A DNA stretch of 64,000 nucleotides from Sphaerosporella brunnea. Lineage: Eukaryota > Ascomycota > Pezizomycetes > Pezizales > Pyronemataceae. Every line of letters starts with the position of its first letter. Position 1 is the stretch's first letter. The notes beneath the pieces were generated by a model. It saw nothing but the letters and a program-made list of their open reading frames with translations, searched no databases and was not told where the DNA came from. A program made the translations under genes and the position numbers. The stretch covers positions 59,645 through 123,644 of the forward strand of contig VXIS01000118.1 in NCBI GenBank assembly GCA_008704415.1, given 5' to 3'. Shown one piece after another: positions 46,439 through 57,932 of the stretch.

Positions 46439-49191
46439 GAAAGCCCAAACCCATCAACGTGCGCTTGCCGGTTTGTTTTCGACCCGGCAATGTTGTCCGA
46501 CCTGTCGGCAGGGCTTGGACGCCTATGCTTGAGCACTAGGGGCGCGGCCATCGTACCTCCTTCGCAGCTGCATTATGCATTATTCAATCGCACCGCGGCA
46601 GCCACTCGAGCTGTCGTTCGCTAGGGTGATTCTGTTTCTTTCTAGACGCGTCGTGTAGGCCAAGCAGTTTCTCGGCCTGCAGCTGGAGAACAACGAACGT
46701 CAACACACGTGGGTTGGTAGTGGCTACCGTGTTTGCGGGTCTGTTTGCCTGCAGAGTATCCTGCTCACACATATTATCCAACAGGATAGAGCTGCATGTC
46801 ATCTCTCCGCGCGAAATGTATACCCAACGCAGAACACTTTGGCTTCTGTCGTTTATACACTTCACCCACAGCTAGCTTGGTGACCACGAGATTTCTGAAA
46901 TTCATGATATCAATACGTCACAAAATGTACAACAACAGCTACAGCTCACCTTACGAATAACAAGTATGATGATACAATCCATGGACTAATAGTTTCACGT
47001 TTTGAATTTGAGTGATAATGTTACTAATACCACCAATTCATCCGCACAAATAAAAATACAAAAAACAACACAATCCATATCTTTTGATCCATACAATTTA
47101 ATTTCACATGATATTCAAGAAAGCAATGTGACGGGGCATGTTGCAGTGCCGGCCGACTGCGCACAGGTTTAATAGAATCAGAACTTCACTTTCATTCCTG
47201 TTCACTATGAGCCCGCGGCGAACGCAGCGCTGCACATCATACAGGTACATCCAACTCTCACATTCACTCCATACGCAGATCCTGCGCTTCCGTATCATCG
47301 CTCTAATGGTTGATCGAATCGCGGTCACTACCTGCAAAAACCAACCTATAGCGGATCGGAAATCACTCCTGCTTGCGGCCGCTACCTCTCTCACCTCAGC
47401 TACCGCGGCCCAAATTATGATGGCAATGCTGAAGGACATCGCAGATTACTGCCGCTCCTCGTATCGCCGCTGCGCAACCTGATCGCTGCTCCGCCGCGCC
47501 CCGTCGTACTCACCGCCTCTAGCGGCGCGTTGCCGGACTCTGTATATTGCGATTTCTACGTTGAAACCAGACCCCGGACCGGTGATGATTATGGGACGTC
47601 TCCATAAAATACAGACCGCAATGCTGTGCAACGCGGTTGTTGCGGTGTATATTCCTATTCCAGATGAAGTGTTCCTGCTTGAAATGAATCAACGGCCAAC
47701 CAGAATGAGTGTGAGCACCAACCAGGTTCATGTAGAAGCGGTTCCAGTTTCAAACCTCATAGGCTATTGAGATTGCGACGACTGGCGGATAAAATAGCTC
47801 CAGGTGCACATGCCGTCTGCGCATTCCTGAGCGAGGTCGTCGCGAAGCCGCTTTGATACCCTCCGATTGCGACCGAAGGAGCTCAGCCCATTGAAATCAG
47901 ATGCGATGTCGGGATGCTGAGTTCAATCAACAAGTGACATCCCTGCGATTCCTGGTGCACATGGTTGTTTCTCACTCCTCACATCAATGGCCACCAAGTT
48001 GGGGTGGAAACGCTGGATATTGCACCAGAGCGTATGCCTGTTTCGGCGATGTTCATTGGACTGATTGCCCTTTTTTCAAGTTCGAATCACTCATGCCCGC
48101 ACGGTGACCGTGGAAGAGGCAGGCAGCAGCACGCACTTTTTCACGCCGGCATCATATCGCCGCACTGCCGCCCCGAATTGATGCCCAACAGGTCCAGGTG
48201 AAAGCTCAACCGGTCGTTTTGGTCCTTGTCAGCTGTGGTGAGACTATTGCGATCCCCTTCTTGGGATGTGATGTAACCGTGCGGGTTACGGGCGCTGGGT
48301 TTGATTAACGCAACTGAGGACTTGGTGCCCGTACCCATTGTGTTCCGTATCCTGCGAAGCTGGTGATTCTAAACAAGACACGGCGCAGATGGGAAATTTC
48401 GCTCTGGAAAAACGCGGCTCATTAATCGCGGTTACGAACAAGTCGAAGTCATTAACTTGCCAGAGCCTCGTTCAATTGCAGTGAGGAATGATTGGCAATA
48501 CAACCAATGGGTGTGCTGACTGTGTTGCTGCATTCCAGTGTTCATGGTGATGTATTCATGCCACTTCGTCGAGGGATTTCCGTCAGGTTTCCGCTGTCGG
48601 GGTGTGCCTTCGACGGACTTGCACTGTTCGACTGCACCTTGACCGCATTGTCTGCAGTGTCGTCTTCGCATATGCCTCGTCTGCCAACAGTCGAGACAAG
48701 CATTCCTTACTTTTGTGTTTACAAGTCGAAATGCATTATGAGGGGAGGTGTTAGATAGTCGTTCGTCACGCAAGCTGACTATCCACGGTCCCGCACATTC
48801 TCGTCGCGGGTGCTTGGCACATGCGACGCGCCAGCGCACTGTAAGGGACAATACTTTCCCTCAATTCAGATAACTATCACTTTCATTGCCCTCTACGTCT
48901 GACATATACAACTCGCACATTCGACAGACGTGACATGGTCCGTGGCTGAAGTTCATCGACATTGCGAGACCAGACAGATAGACGGGACTTCATTCTCCCG
49001 CGTTGGCAACCATCCTCGACTATACGAGACCGATCTGGGCTGGATGGAACATGGAGTGCATCTCGTTGTATGGCCAGGCTCATCCTTCGCCACGCGCCAA
49101 ATCGGGGCCGTTCCAGTGCGAGGCCTTTTTCACATCACACACCGACCCCTTTGCGATCGTTGACAGAGCCTCACGGGTAACTGCGAGATAT
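46439..49191. other. Intergenic stretch with an AT-rich block
   Basis: About 46900-47115 is clearly more AT-rich than its surroundings (AAATAAAAATACAAAAAACAACACAA-like sequence) and has no frame. The rest holds frames up to 139 codons (minus, 48432-48851) without motif. Confidence 0.4.
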
Positions 49192-50076
49192 CTATATCCT
49201 CACCCAAGCCTTGAGCGTACCTTGAGGGAGGCGAATTATGACGCCCAGGTGGTCCCAAATTGAATGCCTATCCCGCAGCAGTGTTTCCGAGAAACCTCTG
49301 CTCTGGAGCAGTGCAACGCCCGAGACCCACATATCTTGTTGTTCGAAAGCCAGCGCGCTCGCACCGCCAGAGGTAAAGCACCCGAACCATATCGTGCGAC
49401 TGTAGGCGGTACGCATCACGGTCCTCTCCACGGAGATTTCTGGGTGCGATGACGACGACTCCACGCTTGCCAGGACTCTATCAGGCCCAAAATGTTGACG
49501 TCGTGATTGATTGAACGCCCCAACATAGTATACCAGCTTCGTCCTGTTCCTCCAGTCCTCTCTGCACGGGGGTTGGTCGGACGATTCTCGTGACACTGTC
49601 AGCGTCTGGGTAAAGGCAGGCGACCGCGTTGCGATTCTTGGTAATCGCGGCGGGACACGGTGCGGATGTAGAGCTGATTGCATTAGCCTTCGCCTCATCG
49701 AGTTGAGCAATTGATTGCTGGCGTACATACATGCGCACAGGCCACCCACAGCAGAGGCTGGATTATGTCGCCGCGGTAACGTTGAGCTTACCACTTCAGT
49801 ACGCGCGTACGGATGATTCTCGAAACCGCTTCCGACAAGTTGCTTTGACAACGGCACCGTCATCGTGCCAGTGTTAACACTGGTATCCGAGTTCTTGGTG
49901 TTGCCCGTCGCGACCCAAATATCTGTGTACTCGGTGCAGCAGCTGATCCCCCACCCGCCCCCCCCCCCCGGCCCTCTCATCACCAGCTGCGTTCCGGCGG
50001 GTCTCTGCATTGTCCTAATTTCCCCCGGTATCACATACTCTTGCAGTTTCCACCGATAGCACGATAGACGCATCCC
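49192..50076 (-). CDS. Hypothetical protein, long unassigned frame
   Basis: The frame is open for 372 codons up to 50310. That upstream limit has no ATG; the first ATG gives about 294 aa (MRLSCYRWKLQEYVIPG). A chance frame of this length is unlikely at this base composition. However, it crosses a C12 run (49958-49969), coding for poly-glycine, where length errors are easy. No domain, signal peptide or membrane segment is recognised. It may be a young or decayed gene. Confidence 0.33.
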   Translation of the reverse strand, partial: GMRLSCYRWKLQEYVIPGEIRTMQRPAGTQLVMRGPGGGGGWGISCCTEYTDIWVATGNTKNSDTSVNTGTMTVPLSKQLVGSGFENHPYARTEVVSSTLPRRHNPASAVGGLCACMYASNQLLNSMRRRLMQSALHPHRVPPRLPRIATRSPAFTQTLTVSRESSDQPPCREDWRNRTKLVYYVGAFNQSRRQHFGPDRVLASVESSSSHPEISVERTVMRTAYSRTIWFGCFTSGGASALAFEQQDMWVSGVALLQSRGFSETLLRDRHSIWDHLGVIIRLPQGTLKAWVRI

Positions 50077-50644
50077 GGGTGGAGGTGTGGCGGCACGACG
50101 ACTGAGTCGCGAGGCACGGGATCGGTGCGACTCCCTGGGCGACAGGGCCAACGGCGTTTCTTCCGTTCGTGTGTGTTCGGCCCCTCCGCTGTGCAATGCG
50201 CTGAAATACGGAACATATGTGACGCTAAGATTGTTCCATGGTCTGAGCTGTGGCTCAGGCCATGGGTGACGGATGAGGTCACACCGCAAAACTATATCTT
50301 GGAATCCCACGATGCATCGCGTATTGCCGCAGTGGGTGATCGTTCGGCGTCGCTGAAGTTCTGCTATGTCCTAAAACGATCAGTACATGCTTTCGTCTCT
50401 TCGTCCTGACCAGCTGTGGGACGAAATCAAGCATAGAGCAGGCGAGCACGAGTTAGGCCACTTCGGATGCGATAGGTACAGCGACGCATGATACGATGAT
50501 GCATGATTTCTGCATACAGAGACCGGCCATGAACCGCAATGAATGAAGCCGACTGTGCAGGCGGAAGTACACCACCAGATCAAATACCATCACCGGTTGG
50601 CGGTACTAAGGTGTTTCTATACCTCAAGGGTGTTGAAAAAGGAC

Positions 50645-50854
50645 TGTTGGGTGGAGAACTCAGGTGGAGAACTGTAGGTCGGGATTTCTGAGTCTTGTTT
50701 CCATTGTTTTCCGTTTTCCAGTTTCCGTAGTTTGATAGTTGTCCTTTTCCTGGTGTTTTGCCCACGCGGCGCTGTATATAAAGGCCCGACGCTCGCCCTC
50801 CGGCGTCGGATTAGAACCAAGTTTTATCTCCTCTCTCGACCTCGTCATTCAACA
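50645..50854 (+). repeat. Solo Copia-type LTR
   Basis: Starts TGTTGGGTGGAGAACTC and ends CGTCATTCAACA, 210 bp. It has a TATATAAAG promoter box at 50775-50783 and a CCGACGC/GCGTCGG hairpin just after it, as expected for an LTR R region. The start and length match the LTR at 24045-24253. A purine tract GAAAAAGGA lies just before it, but no primer site follows, so it is either solo or a 3' LTR. The flanking five bases do not match (AGGAC against AAGGG). Confidence 0.62.
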
Positions 50855-52743
50855 AAGGGGAAATGAAGAACCCCCCGGTTACAAAGGAAAACCACACTCG
50901 CCCAGCACACATGCATCATGCAAAGAGCTGGCTCAAATGCAGGCATGTATACGCCGACCACGTCCGCAAGTCAATGGTCTGCTCACGTGGCCACCCCCCC
51001 ATAGGTAGTCAATCCCTCGTCGAGAACAAATCGTCACCACCAGACTGTAAAATCGGACCCTGAACTGATCCTGAGCGCGCGGTGCCGGCTGTCGATTGAC
51101 GCGGCGATAGCTTCCAATCCGAAGGAAGTTTGGTTACAGGAATAGCTATACCCAGGGACACGCAAACACCGCGTCGCCGTGAGGGGACCACCTGACTGGC
51201 TTTGACACAACAACGTTGCTCTCGGACGGGGAGAGTCCCGACGAAAAATCGAGGTCTGACATTAGGTACCAGATGAACATCTGGAAAACCATGCCAAACG
51301 CTCAGACGCCATCTCGACCAGGCTCGTCCAAGACGGCCACAACCTCCTGCAAACACACGATATGGCTTCTTCGCCGCTGTAGATGTCGTTGTGCGCATTT
51401 CACGCGTTGGGCTAAGGGTGTTTAACGACTACTGCAATCTGAGATTGTCTACTTACTGTGCCCACTGTGGGCTCTGGGTCGCTGAATATACAGTTCGACC
51501 CGGACTCTGTGTATCCGCGCTCGCCCGACTGCTTGTTCATATATCGTCGCCTGCGTGTGGCGCGACACGGATAGCATCCAATAAACCTCTCCAATTGCAT
51601 CCTCGTTTCATCCCCCCCTTCGCCGTTGCGGTACACGCTGGATTCCAACAATTCCTGACATGTATTTCGATACCCGTGCGACGAAGATTTTCTTCCACCT
51701 ACCGTTGCGCAAGGAACACGATTAAATCCCAGCTCTGAAGCAAACGCGCCTATCCCGGCGCCGGAAAATGCAGATCCTCGATCAGCGGGGATGGCCGGAT
51801 CTTCCCAAATCCAAAATTGCGGGTTCGCGAATACAGACATTTGCGACGGCTCTGCAGTAAGCGCCGGCTGTCGGCGAGGCTGTGGCTGCCACCACGGCTG
51901 CAGCTCTAAGCGCCGAGGCTGCGCCCGCATTGTAAGGCTGTCGGCTTGAACAAGGCTGGCCACCAGGACTATGCCGCGCTGCCCGAAAGAACACAACACT
52001 CGACGCTCATCGAACGTGACATGGCATTCGCCGCGGGCGCGATCACTACAGGCTGTCGGGTTAGGTCCAGCGCCTGGGTGTGGCTGCGTGGCGGCACGTT
52101 GGACCTCGCTGGCACGAACCAAGACGCCGTGGGGTGACCGCCGGAAATGCAGTGGGCTGTCGCCGTATGTCCCGCGGAGGATGATTCCCGACCGGAACGT
52201 CCGGGTCGTGTGCTCGCTGTGGACGCAGCGGCGTGGGTTCTATGAATCTTGAGGCATCGCAGTCCGTGTTCGGGCTCAACTGACAATGTATAGCGTCGTT
52301 GGCATGATTTCGGCGCAGCGCTCGCGGTAGAGAACCTGTTAGATGCCTCCATTTGTCCTGCGCCAGACTATGTCGGCTTTAATTTAGCTCACCTCAAACC
52401 GCCATGCTTCGAATGGCTGCGTGAATGAATGTAAGCACTGGCAGAAGCTGGTGTGTGTGGGTGCATGGACCCAATCCCGAGCGATCGACACAGATAGAGG
52501 CGAAGCGGGTGGTCGCGTTCTTTTACACACGTCAGTTACGACATTCCTAGTTGTGCACTCCTCTGTGCGGAGGTGTATATGCTCAGTACTCAGCCTAGGA
52601 GTGGAGTGCGAATGATTTTGGGGAAAGATGGCAATTCACCGGCCGCGCGGCTTGTCGAATCCAGGGGTTAAATCAAACTGACTGTGAGCTATGAGTTGTG
52701 GGTGTTTTTTTTCGAATGATACACATGCTGACTCGTTGGGTAT
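50855..52743. other. Intergenic stretch, unassigned frames
   Basis: The longest frame is 51412-52122 on the minus strand (236 codons, no ATG at its start, no motif). A third copy of the GGCGC-GAAAATGCAGATCC motif is at 51757-51778. Confidence 0.35.
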
Positions 52744-53320
52744 TTATGGTTGTCCGAAGCCATGTGTTGTGGTCAACGGTTGCAATTGCGCGTATGTCAT
52801 TGATCCAAAGCTACCAGATTCTCCGATAGCATGCCAAGGCGACACGAAAACTTGTGGCCAAGGAAAGATCTTTCGCGCTGCGATATCCTCATGCTTCCAG
52901 CCTCGTTTGCTAGGCGCGAGTAATTCCGCGATCAGCTGAGTCTTGACTGCAGCCTCATCGGCGTTTGGGCTCTCGAGCAACGTGGGGAAGGGAAGGTATT
53001 CAGCAACCGACGATAGCCAGTAGTACTTCACCCGCAGCCTGGCAGATTGGGAAAGTGTGGCAGCCCGGAGAGCTCTTGCAGCGCAGTCAACTCCGCGGCG
53101 TGGGCTTTGGCTGCCGTTCGGTGACGATGAGACGCCTATCGGGGACCGAGAGCGGCCTGCAGAGCAAGACACGGTTTGGTGGACGCGAATAGAAGACCGA
53201 CATGGCCTTCAGTTCTACAACATGGCTTGCGAGGTCAACCGGTAGGCTGGCCGACCGGGCAATGGGGAAGAAGAGCAGGTGCGACAACCTGGCGCAGAAC
53301 TGCACGGTTTTACCAGGCAC
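52744..53320 (-). pseudogene. Possible decayed gene, two overlapping frames
   Basis: Frames 53087-53320 (QFCARLSHLLFFPIARSASLPVD) and 52744-53172 (VKYYWLSSVAEYLPFPTLLESPNADEAAVKTQLIAELL) both have gene-like composition and overlap in different frames. They could be one gene with a shift or an undetected intron. I do not recognise the family. Confidence 0.28.
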
Positions 53321-53459
53321 CTCTGCTGGGGGCCAAAAGCCTTACCAGATGTTCTCGGCCATTTCACAGACTTTCACGTGTAGCGGTGAATGCTGTCCAC
53401 AGTGAAAGGGTGGCAGGTCACTATGCGGTTGAGTTTACTCTTCGGGAGTGTCCCACAAC

Positions 53460-53833
53460 TAGAGCTGTGCAAGGGGCGACGGGTCGGGGCGCGGGCGGGC
53501 GGGGCGCGACGAGATGGATCGGGGCACGACGGGGCGGGCCGGGGCACGACAGGGTGAATCGGGGCGCGGCGAGGTGGCTCGGGGTGCGACGGGGTACATC
53601 GGGGCGGCGTCGGGGCGGCAGCGGGGGGGAGATTGATATATGCCGGGCATTCAGGGCCGCTACGCTTAACAGTCCAAGTGGCGCCCAAGGCGCTCATCTG
53701 ATATCACGGCCGAACGAGGTACCCGAGGAGCGCATCCTGATGTCGTCGATAGGCTGCACGCGAGTTCGGGGTATTCGGGCTCTGACGAGGTGGCCGGGGT
53801 TCCGGCGGGAGGTGGATCGGGGTCGGGCGAGGC
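53460..53833. mobile_element. GC-rich hAT-like fragment, family E, copy 2, with minisatellite
   Basis: Starts TAGAGCTGTGCAAGGGGCGACGGG, matching the reverse complement of the right end of 14484-15632. About 53478-53640 consists of degenerate repeats of CGGGGCACGACGGGGTGGAT-type units of roughly 20 bp. The end near 53833 (GTGGATCGGGGTCGGGCG) matches the inverted left part of the same element, but its terminal repeat is lost. No target duplication is found. The 227-codon frame across it is a product of the GC-rich repeats. Confidence 0.55.
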
Positions 53834-54792
53834 TTTCACCGCGCAGTATGTGTTGCTGATAAATCTTCAGGCCAAATCGGCGTCATTGCCAAGTTGGTAC
53901 GTTTCGCGACATACCGCACGGTCGGGGTGCACTACCAACAACCGCGCCCCAGAGCCGCGAGCCAGACGTCGGAGAAAAACCGTCTCCACTACTCAGTCTG
54001 CGCGGGGCCCAGCGTGTGAGGAGGATGACGTTCGGTAGTTGTCGGTCGCGGCGCAAGCAATGGAGCAACAGGCGAGAAGGTCACGGCTGTTGTGCGCCAC
54101 CAAAGACGATCGTTGGCGATCGCGGGTTGGATCAGCTGTTGTTGTTACGGCGCAAGCCAGGTAACCTTTTGCGTGTTACGTCAGCAAGTCGATGCGATTC
54201 TGGCAGTGGCTCAAGACCATATGTTCGCATCACAGAACGGTGAGTGATATTGCCGCGATGCAAGTGACACATCATGTGTACGTTCAACCTGTCAATATTG
54301 AAGGGCAGCTGGCGGTCGTCCCTCCCTACACGCCACTGCTGACCCCAAAAAGGCTTTCTTTGCACTCACGTTTATTCTGAGGTCGTGGACGAAGGAACTA
54401 TGCGGTTGGTACAAGGAAAAAAAGACTGGGAGAGAGAAAAACAGGTGTCGACGGCGAAGCCCCAAATGTCAGCCAATATCGGTTGCAGCTCATTGAAGGT
54501 ATCCTCTACGCCTGTCACGCCGCCATCGCCTACTGGCATGGAAACACATACAAATCGACAGTGTTCATGATTGCTAGCCAGCCGGTGCGACGGCGTGGAG
54601 CCGATCAAACAGTGGAGCTGGCTTCCAACACGAAGCCTGGAGCTGTTGCTTGGGTGCCAGGAATGTATTGGGTCGTCTCTCCAAAACGTGTGATTTGACC
54701 AGAACTGACCTTACTCAACCTGAATCGACTGACCTGCGTGGGTGTAAATGCGACAGCAGCATCCGCCTTTTTGCAACAAACCTGCCGCCACA
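53834..54792. other. Intergenic stretch, nothing firm
   Basis: A GTGAGT donor-like site at about 54239 lies beside protein-like short frames, but I could not build a consistent exon model. Nothing else is recognised. Confidence 0.35.
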
Positions 54793-55445
54793 ATGACTCC
54801 GAACAACACCTCCAGCACCGCCCTGACCCTCGAGCCCCTGCCTTTCGACATACACGTCGAGCTACTCGCCACGATACTCTCGACCCAAGGCATCGCCATA
54901 GGGCACTCCTACGAGTGGCATCTGCTGCCATTGCTGGTCGCAAGCCCCAACATCTGTCTGGCCTGGGACGTCAGCCGTTCCGCGATCCTGCATCGCGTAG
55001 CAGCCGAGCAGCTGGCCAGCATCAAGGATGATGCTCTCACCCTGCGAAGGCGCTACGTCCGCGTGTTCTTCAGATTCAAGGTGTGGCAGTCTCTCATGCG
55101 GCTAGGCCATGTGGACGTCTGTGTCACTTACCGTCATTTGGATGCCGTTATTAGGCAACATTATCGTGCCTGGGAGGATTCCGCGGGGATTTGTATCGCC
55201 GTGTGGAAACGTAGATTCTGGCTGGCGCCGGTGTATAATCCGCCGACGCTCGAGTGGAGTAGGACGCTTGCGAAGTTGCGGCCTCTAAGCCGATGGCCAC
55301 CCGCTTTACTATCTACTGTATGACACTATCTCTGACCGAGTTTCGGGCGTGGGGGTGGCCCGAGTGCTGCCTGATGAGTAACTGTTCCATATCCCAGCGT
55401 CTACCCACTCCCACCGTGACCCCAACCCTATCACGTTCCCGGTGA
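54793..55445 (+). CDS. Short F-box-like protein with a 3' intron
   Basis: The ATG at 54793 has good context (CCACAATG). LEPLPFDIHVELLATIL near residue 14 resembles an F-box start, followed by SPNICLAWDVSRSAIL and basic helices (LRRRYVRVFFRFKVWQSLMRLG). Exon 1 runs to 55317. A GTATGA donor at 55318, an AGTAAC branch-like site and an ATCCCAG acceptor ending at 55397 define an 80-base intron in phase 0, followed by 15 codons to a TGA at 55443. Without splicing the frame stops at 55323. The product is about 190 aa, short for the family and without clear ankyrin repeats. F-box identity is tentative. Confidence 0.5.
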
Positions 55446-55778
55446 GCGCTAGCTGCACTCCTCGCTGGCGTCACAGGTCCCGCAGGGTACCATCACTATG
55501 CAGGTGCATGCGACAGCCAACGGCCCTGTGCTCATCCGCACCTCCTGTGCGCTGCCATATCGATGCTATCCGCTGCGTCAACTGCGCCGATGCGAAAGCG
55601 TCGCCGGGATGTGACGACGCAAGGAACTGTGCACCAGCCCGCGGCTGGTTGCAAACCTGGCAGGCCCGGAATTGCACGCAGCTCACTATGGCCACGGATG
55701 GAGAAGTGCTCCCGTCTTGTCGTAATACGCGACCGTGACATGGCCGGCCTCGATAGCTGCTTGCAGGTGCGTTGAAGG

Positions 55779-56422
55779 TTAACCGGACGCTCCTGTGCTC
55801 GAACCTTGCTTGTTGGCCTCGTCGTCGGTGAGGTGTGTCCAGGTGCAACCAGACCACGAGTGTATTGCGTGCGGGATATATAGGAATTGCGCGCGGCGAT
55901 TACGTTGGGCCGGCAGGAGAGGTTTACACCGGGGAGATAGGGGGATAATGTTCAGGCCGACGGGGTGGGCTTCCTCCTCAAATTCGACCAATCCTGGCGT
56001 TGGTAGTTCATGCCAATTGCGTGGGTCCTGATCTCGACGCTCCAGGATGCGCATATTGACGTGGATGTAGGCCAATTTATCCGCAGTTTGGGCGCCGAGC
56101 CGATCGCGCTTTGTATCGTGTATGAGGTTTCTTTTTAATGTATCAGTTAATACCGAGTCTGTTGGGGGAAAAGCATGAGATACCTGATTGAAAAATGAGC
56201 GTTCTGGGGTCACTGAATTGGAGAGTTTGTGTGGAATATGCGGAAGGCAGCTGGTGCCAGCTCCGTCGAAAAGGGCTCCATTTCCTCACAAAACTGCACC
56301 GCATCCTGGGCGTGACGCCGGACGGGGTTCAGTCGGGTGAACAGATTCTGCCGAACTTTAAATTGGACGTGCTGACGACGGGCTTTCTCACAGCCATGCT
56401 TAACAAGAAAGGCGGTTATCAT
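55779..56422 (-). pseudogene. Decayed hAT transposase C-terminal region (second lineage)
   Basis: The minus frame 55779-56213 contains IHDTKRDRLGAQTADKLAYIHVNMRILERRDQ. It follows the pattern of hAT transposase ends of the type IHxKxRNRLxxxxxxKLVYIHxNxR. The adjoining frame 56210-56422, with FSTELAPAAFRIFHTNSP, fits the segment normally just before it. A stop and a frame change separate them and the rest of the transposase is missing. It differs from the family A remnant at 11525-11755, so a second transposase lineage was once present. Confidence 0.55.
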
Positions 56423-57932
56423 GACATGCTCTTCGGGCGTAAAACTATCATTTTTGGCATCCGAGTCCTGATCGCAGCCAGGACCAGAGACACAATCCCG
56501 TCTACATTGCCAGCCCTACTGCAAGGAAGGTTTCATACACGCCTAGACCGCGGTATTTTTGGGCGAAACCTTACAAATAATACAGGCTCAAACCCATCAG
56601 CTACGCAAGCGAGGAGAAACATTCGATCCCTAGTACATAAGGACCGGATGTTGGAAGCTTTGCCAGATGGACGGAAGGCGAGTGACAGTCCTAGTCGTCA
56701 GTGTTTGCAATGGTCGGGTGGCTGTTGACCGCCTCAGCTGTTGCACGAGATGAAGAACGGCCGCCACTAGGAACAGCTCTGTGCTTCATCGACCCTACGC
56801 GTGGCCCACCACACCACATACCCATGTTCGTAGCGCCCAGGTCCATCGCTGCCGCGCCGTCCACACGCAGGAATATAGAAAGCCTGCCTGTGCGCGTCGA
56901 TGTGCTGCTGGCAGTCTGTGGGGCGTGTACAAGAGCGTCCCGGCAGTGGAATTACTCCTTCAATCGAGCCATCGCGATCTGTTTTGCCACAATTCCACGA
57001 GACGTCAGAAAACGAGACTATCTACTAGGAGCAGCAGTGCGGGCCTATGCCTTGGCCACTCAATTTCCCGGTACTAAAAAACTCGGCAACATGACCGGTG
57101 CAAGTGTCCGTCACCCGCGTAGAGTAGACCGCGCAACACCGGCAACCTGCTCGATACCGCATCAACCGGATAATATTGATACCCCGGGCATCGTGACATC
57201 TCACTCCACAATCCGGCCTGCCAATGTGGCGAATAGAAAACGTAATTTTTCCCTGCGTGTTCTCAATCGCCGCAGCAAGCCCACGCCCCATTTGGCGCCG
57301 TATTTCAGCCGTCTCACATTTCAGCACTGCTTTGGGAAGAAGACTTCTTCCTGCCCCGCGTCCAAATATCGTGGCTCTCCAACATGCCGAGTCTGTAGGC
57401 CGTGAACCAGTGCCTGGGACTTGCGTTCTGAATTATTCGTCCAGGCCAGAGCACACTCGTGCCACTGGGAATCGTTGTGCACCGTGTACGGTACAGGGTT
57501 CTGGGAGTGAAATATTTGGCGCAGCGGGGCGGCACGTGGTTCGCCTCCTTCGGCGGCAAACTGTGGGTCGCTGGAGATGATGGCCCTGCCTGGGTCAGCA
57601 AAAATTGGACGCAACGCACAGGGACTTGAAGGAACGATGGCTGTGGTATGAGGGCTGGGCATGCCAGTGGTGGCTGTGGTTTATGGCGGAATATCGTTTT
57701 CGCAACTGCCAGATCATATCCAGCTGTCGGAAGGAGCTTCACGTCGCAAAACACCAGTGATGGAGACGGCAAGAAGGCTCGCTGAGGACAAACTACGATT
57801 CGACCGCAACTTTCAGTCGTGCAGTCAACAGCACACTCTAGAGCTCCCGCCTGTGGTCGGGCCGGGACAAACCCGCCACATGCAAGTTCAAGAAAGAAAG
57901 AACACAAGTCTCAATCAATTGCTCTGCTTGCG
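56423..57932. other. Intergenic stretch, unassigned frames
   Basis: A 234-codon plus frame (56701-57405) begins with a hydrophobic MFAMVGWLLTASAVA, like a weak signal peptide, but shows no domain. A 197-codon minus frame (57314-57907) overlaps it. I cannot decide whether either is real. Confidence 0.3.

Noticed and set aside
53176..53859. 227-codon plus frame rich in Arg and Gly
   Set aside because: Most of it is the GC-rich minisatellite of a hAT-like fragment; the repetitive RGG/RRG content follows from the DNA repeat.
56195..56728. 177-codon plus frame starting at ATG 56195
   Set aside because: It lies opposite the hAT transposase relic at its 5' part and has no motif; probably an antisense shadow.
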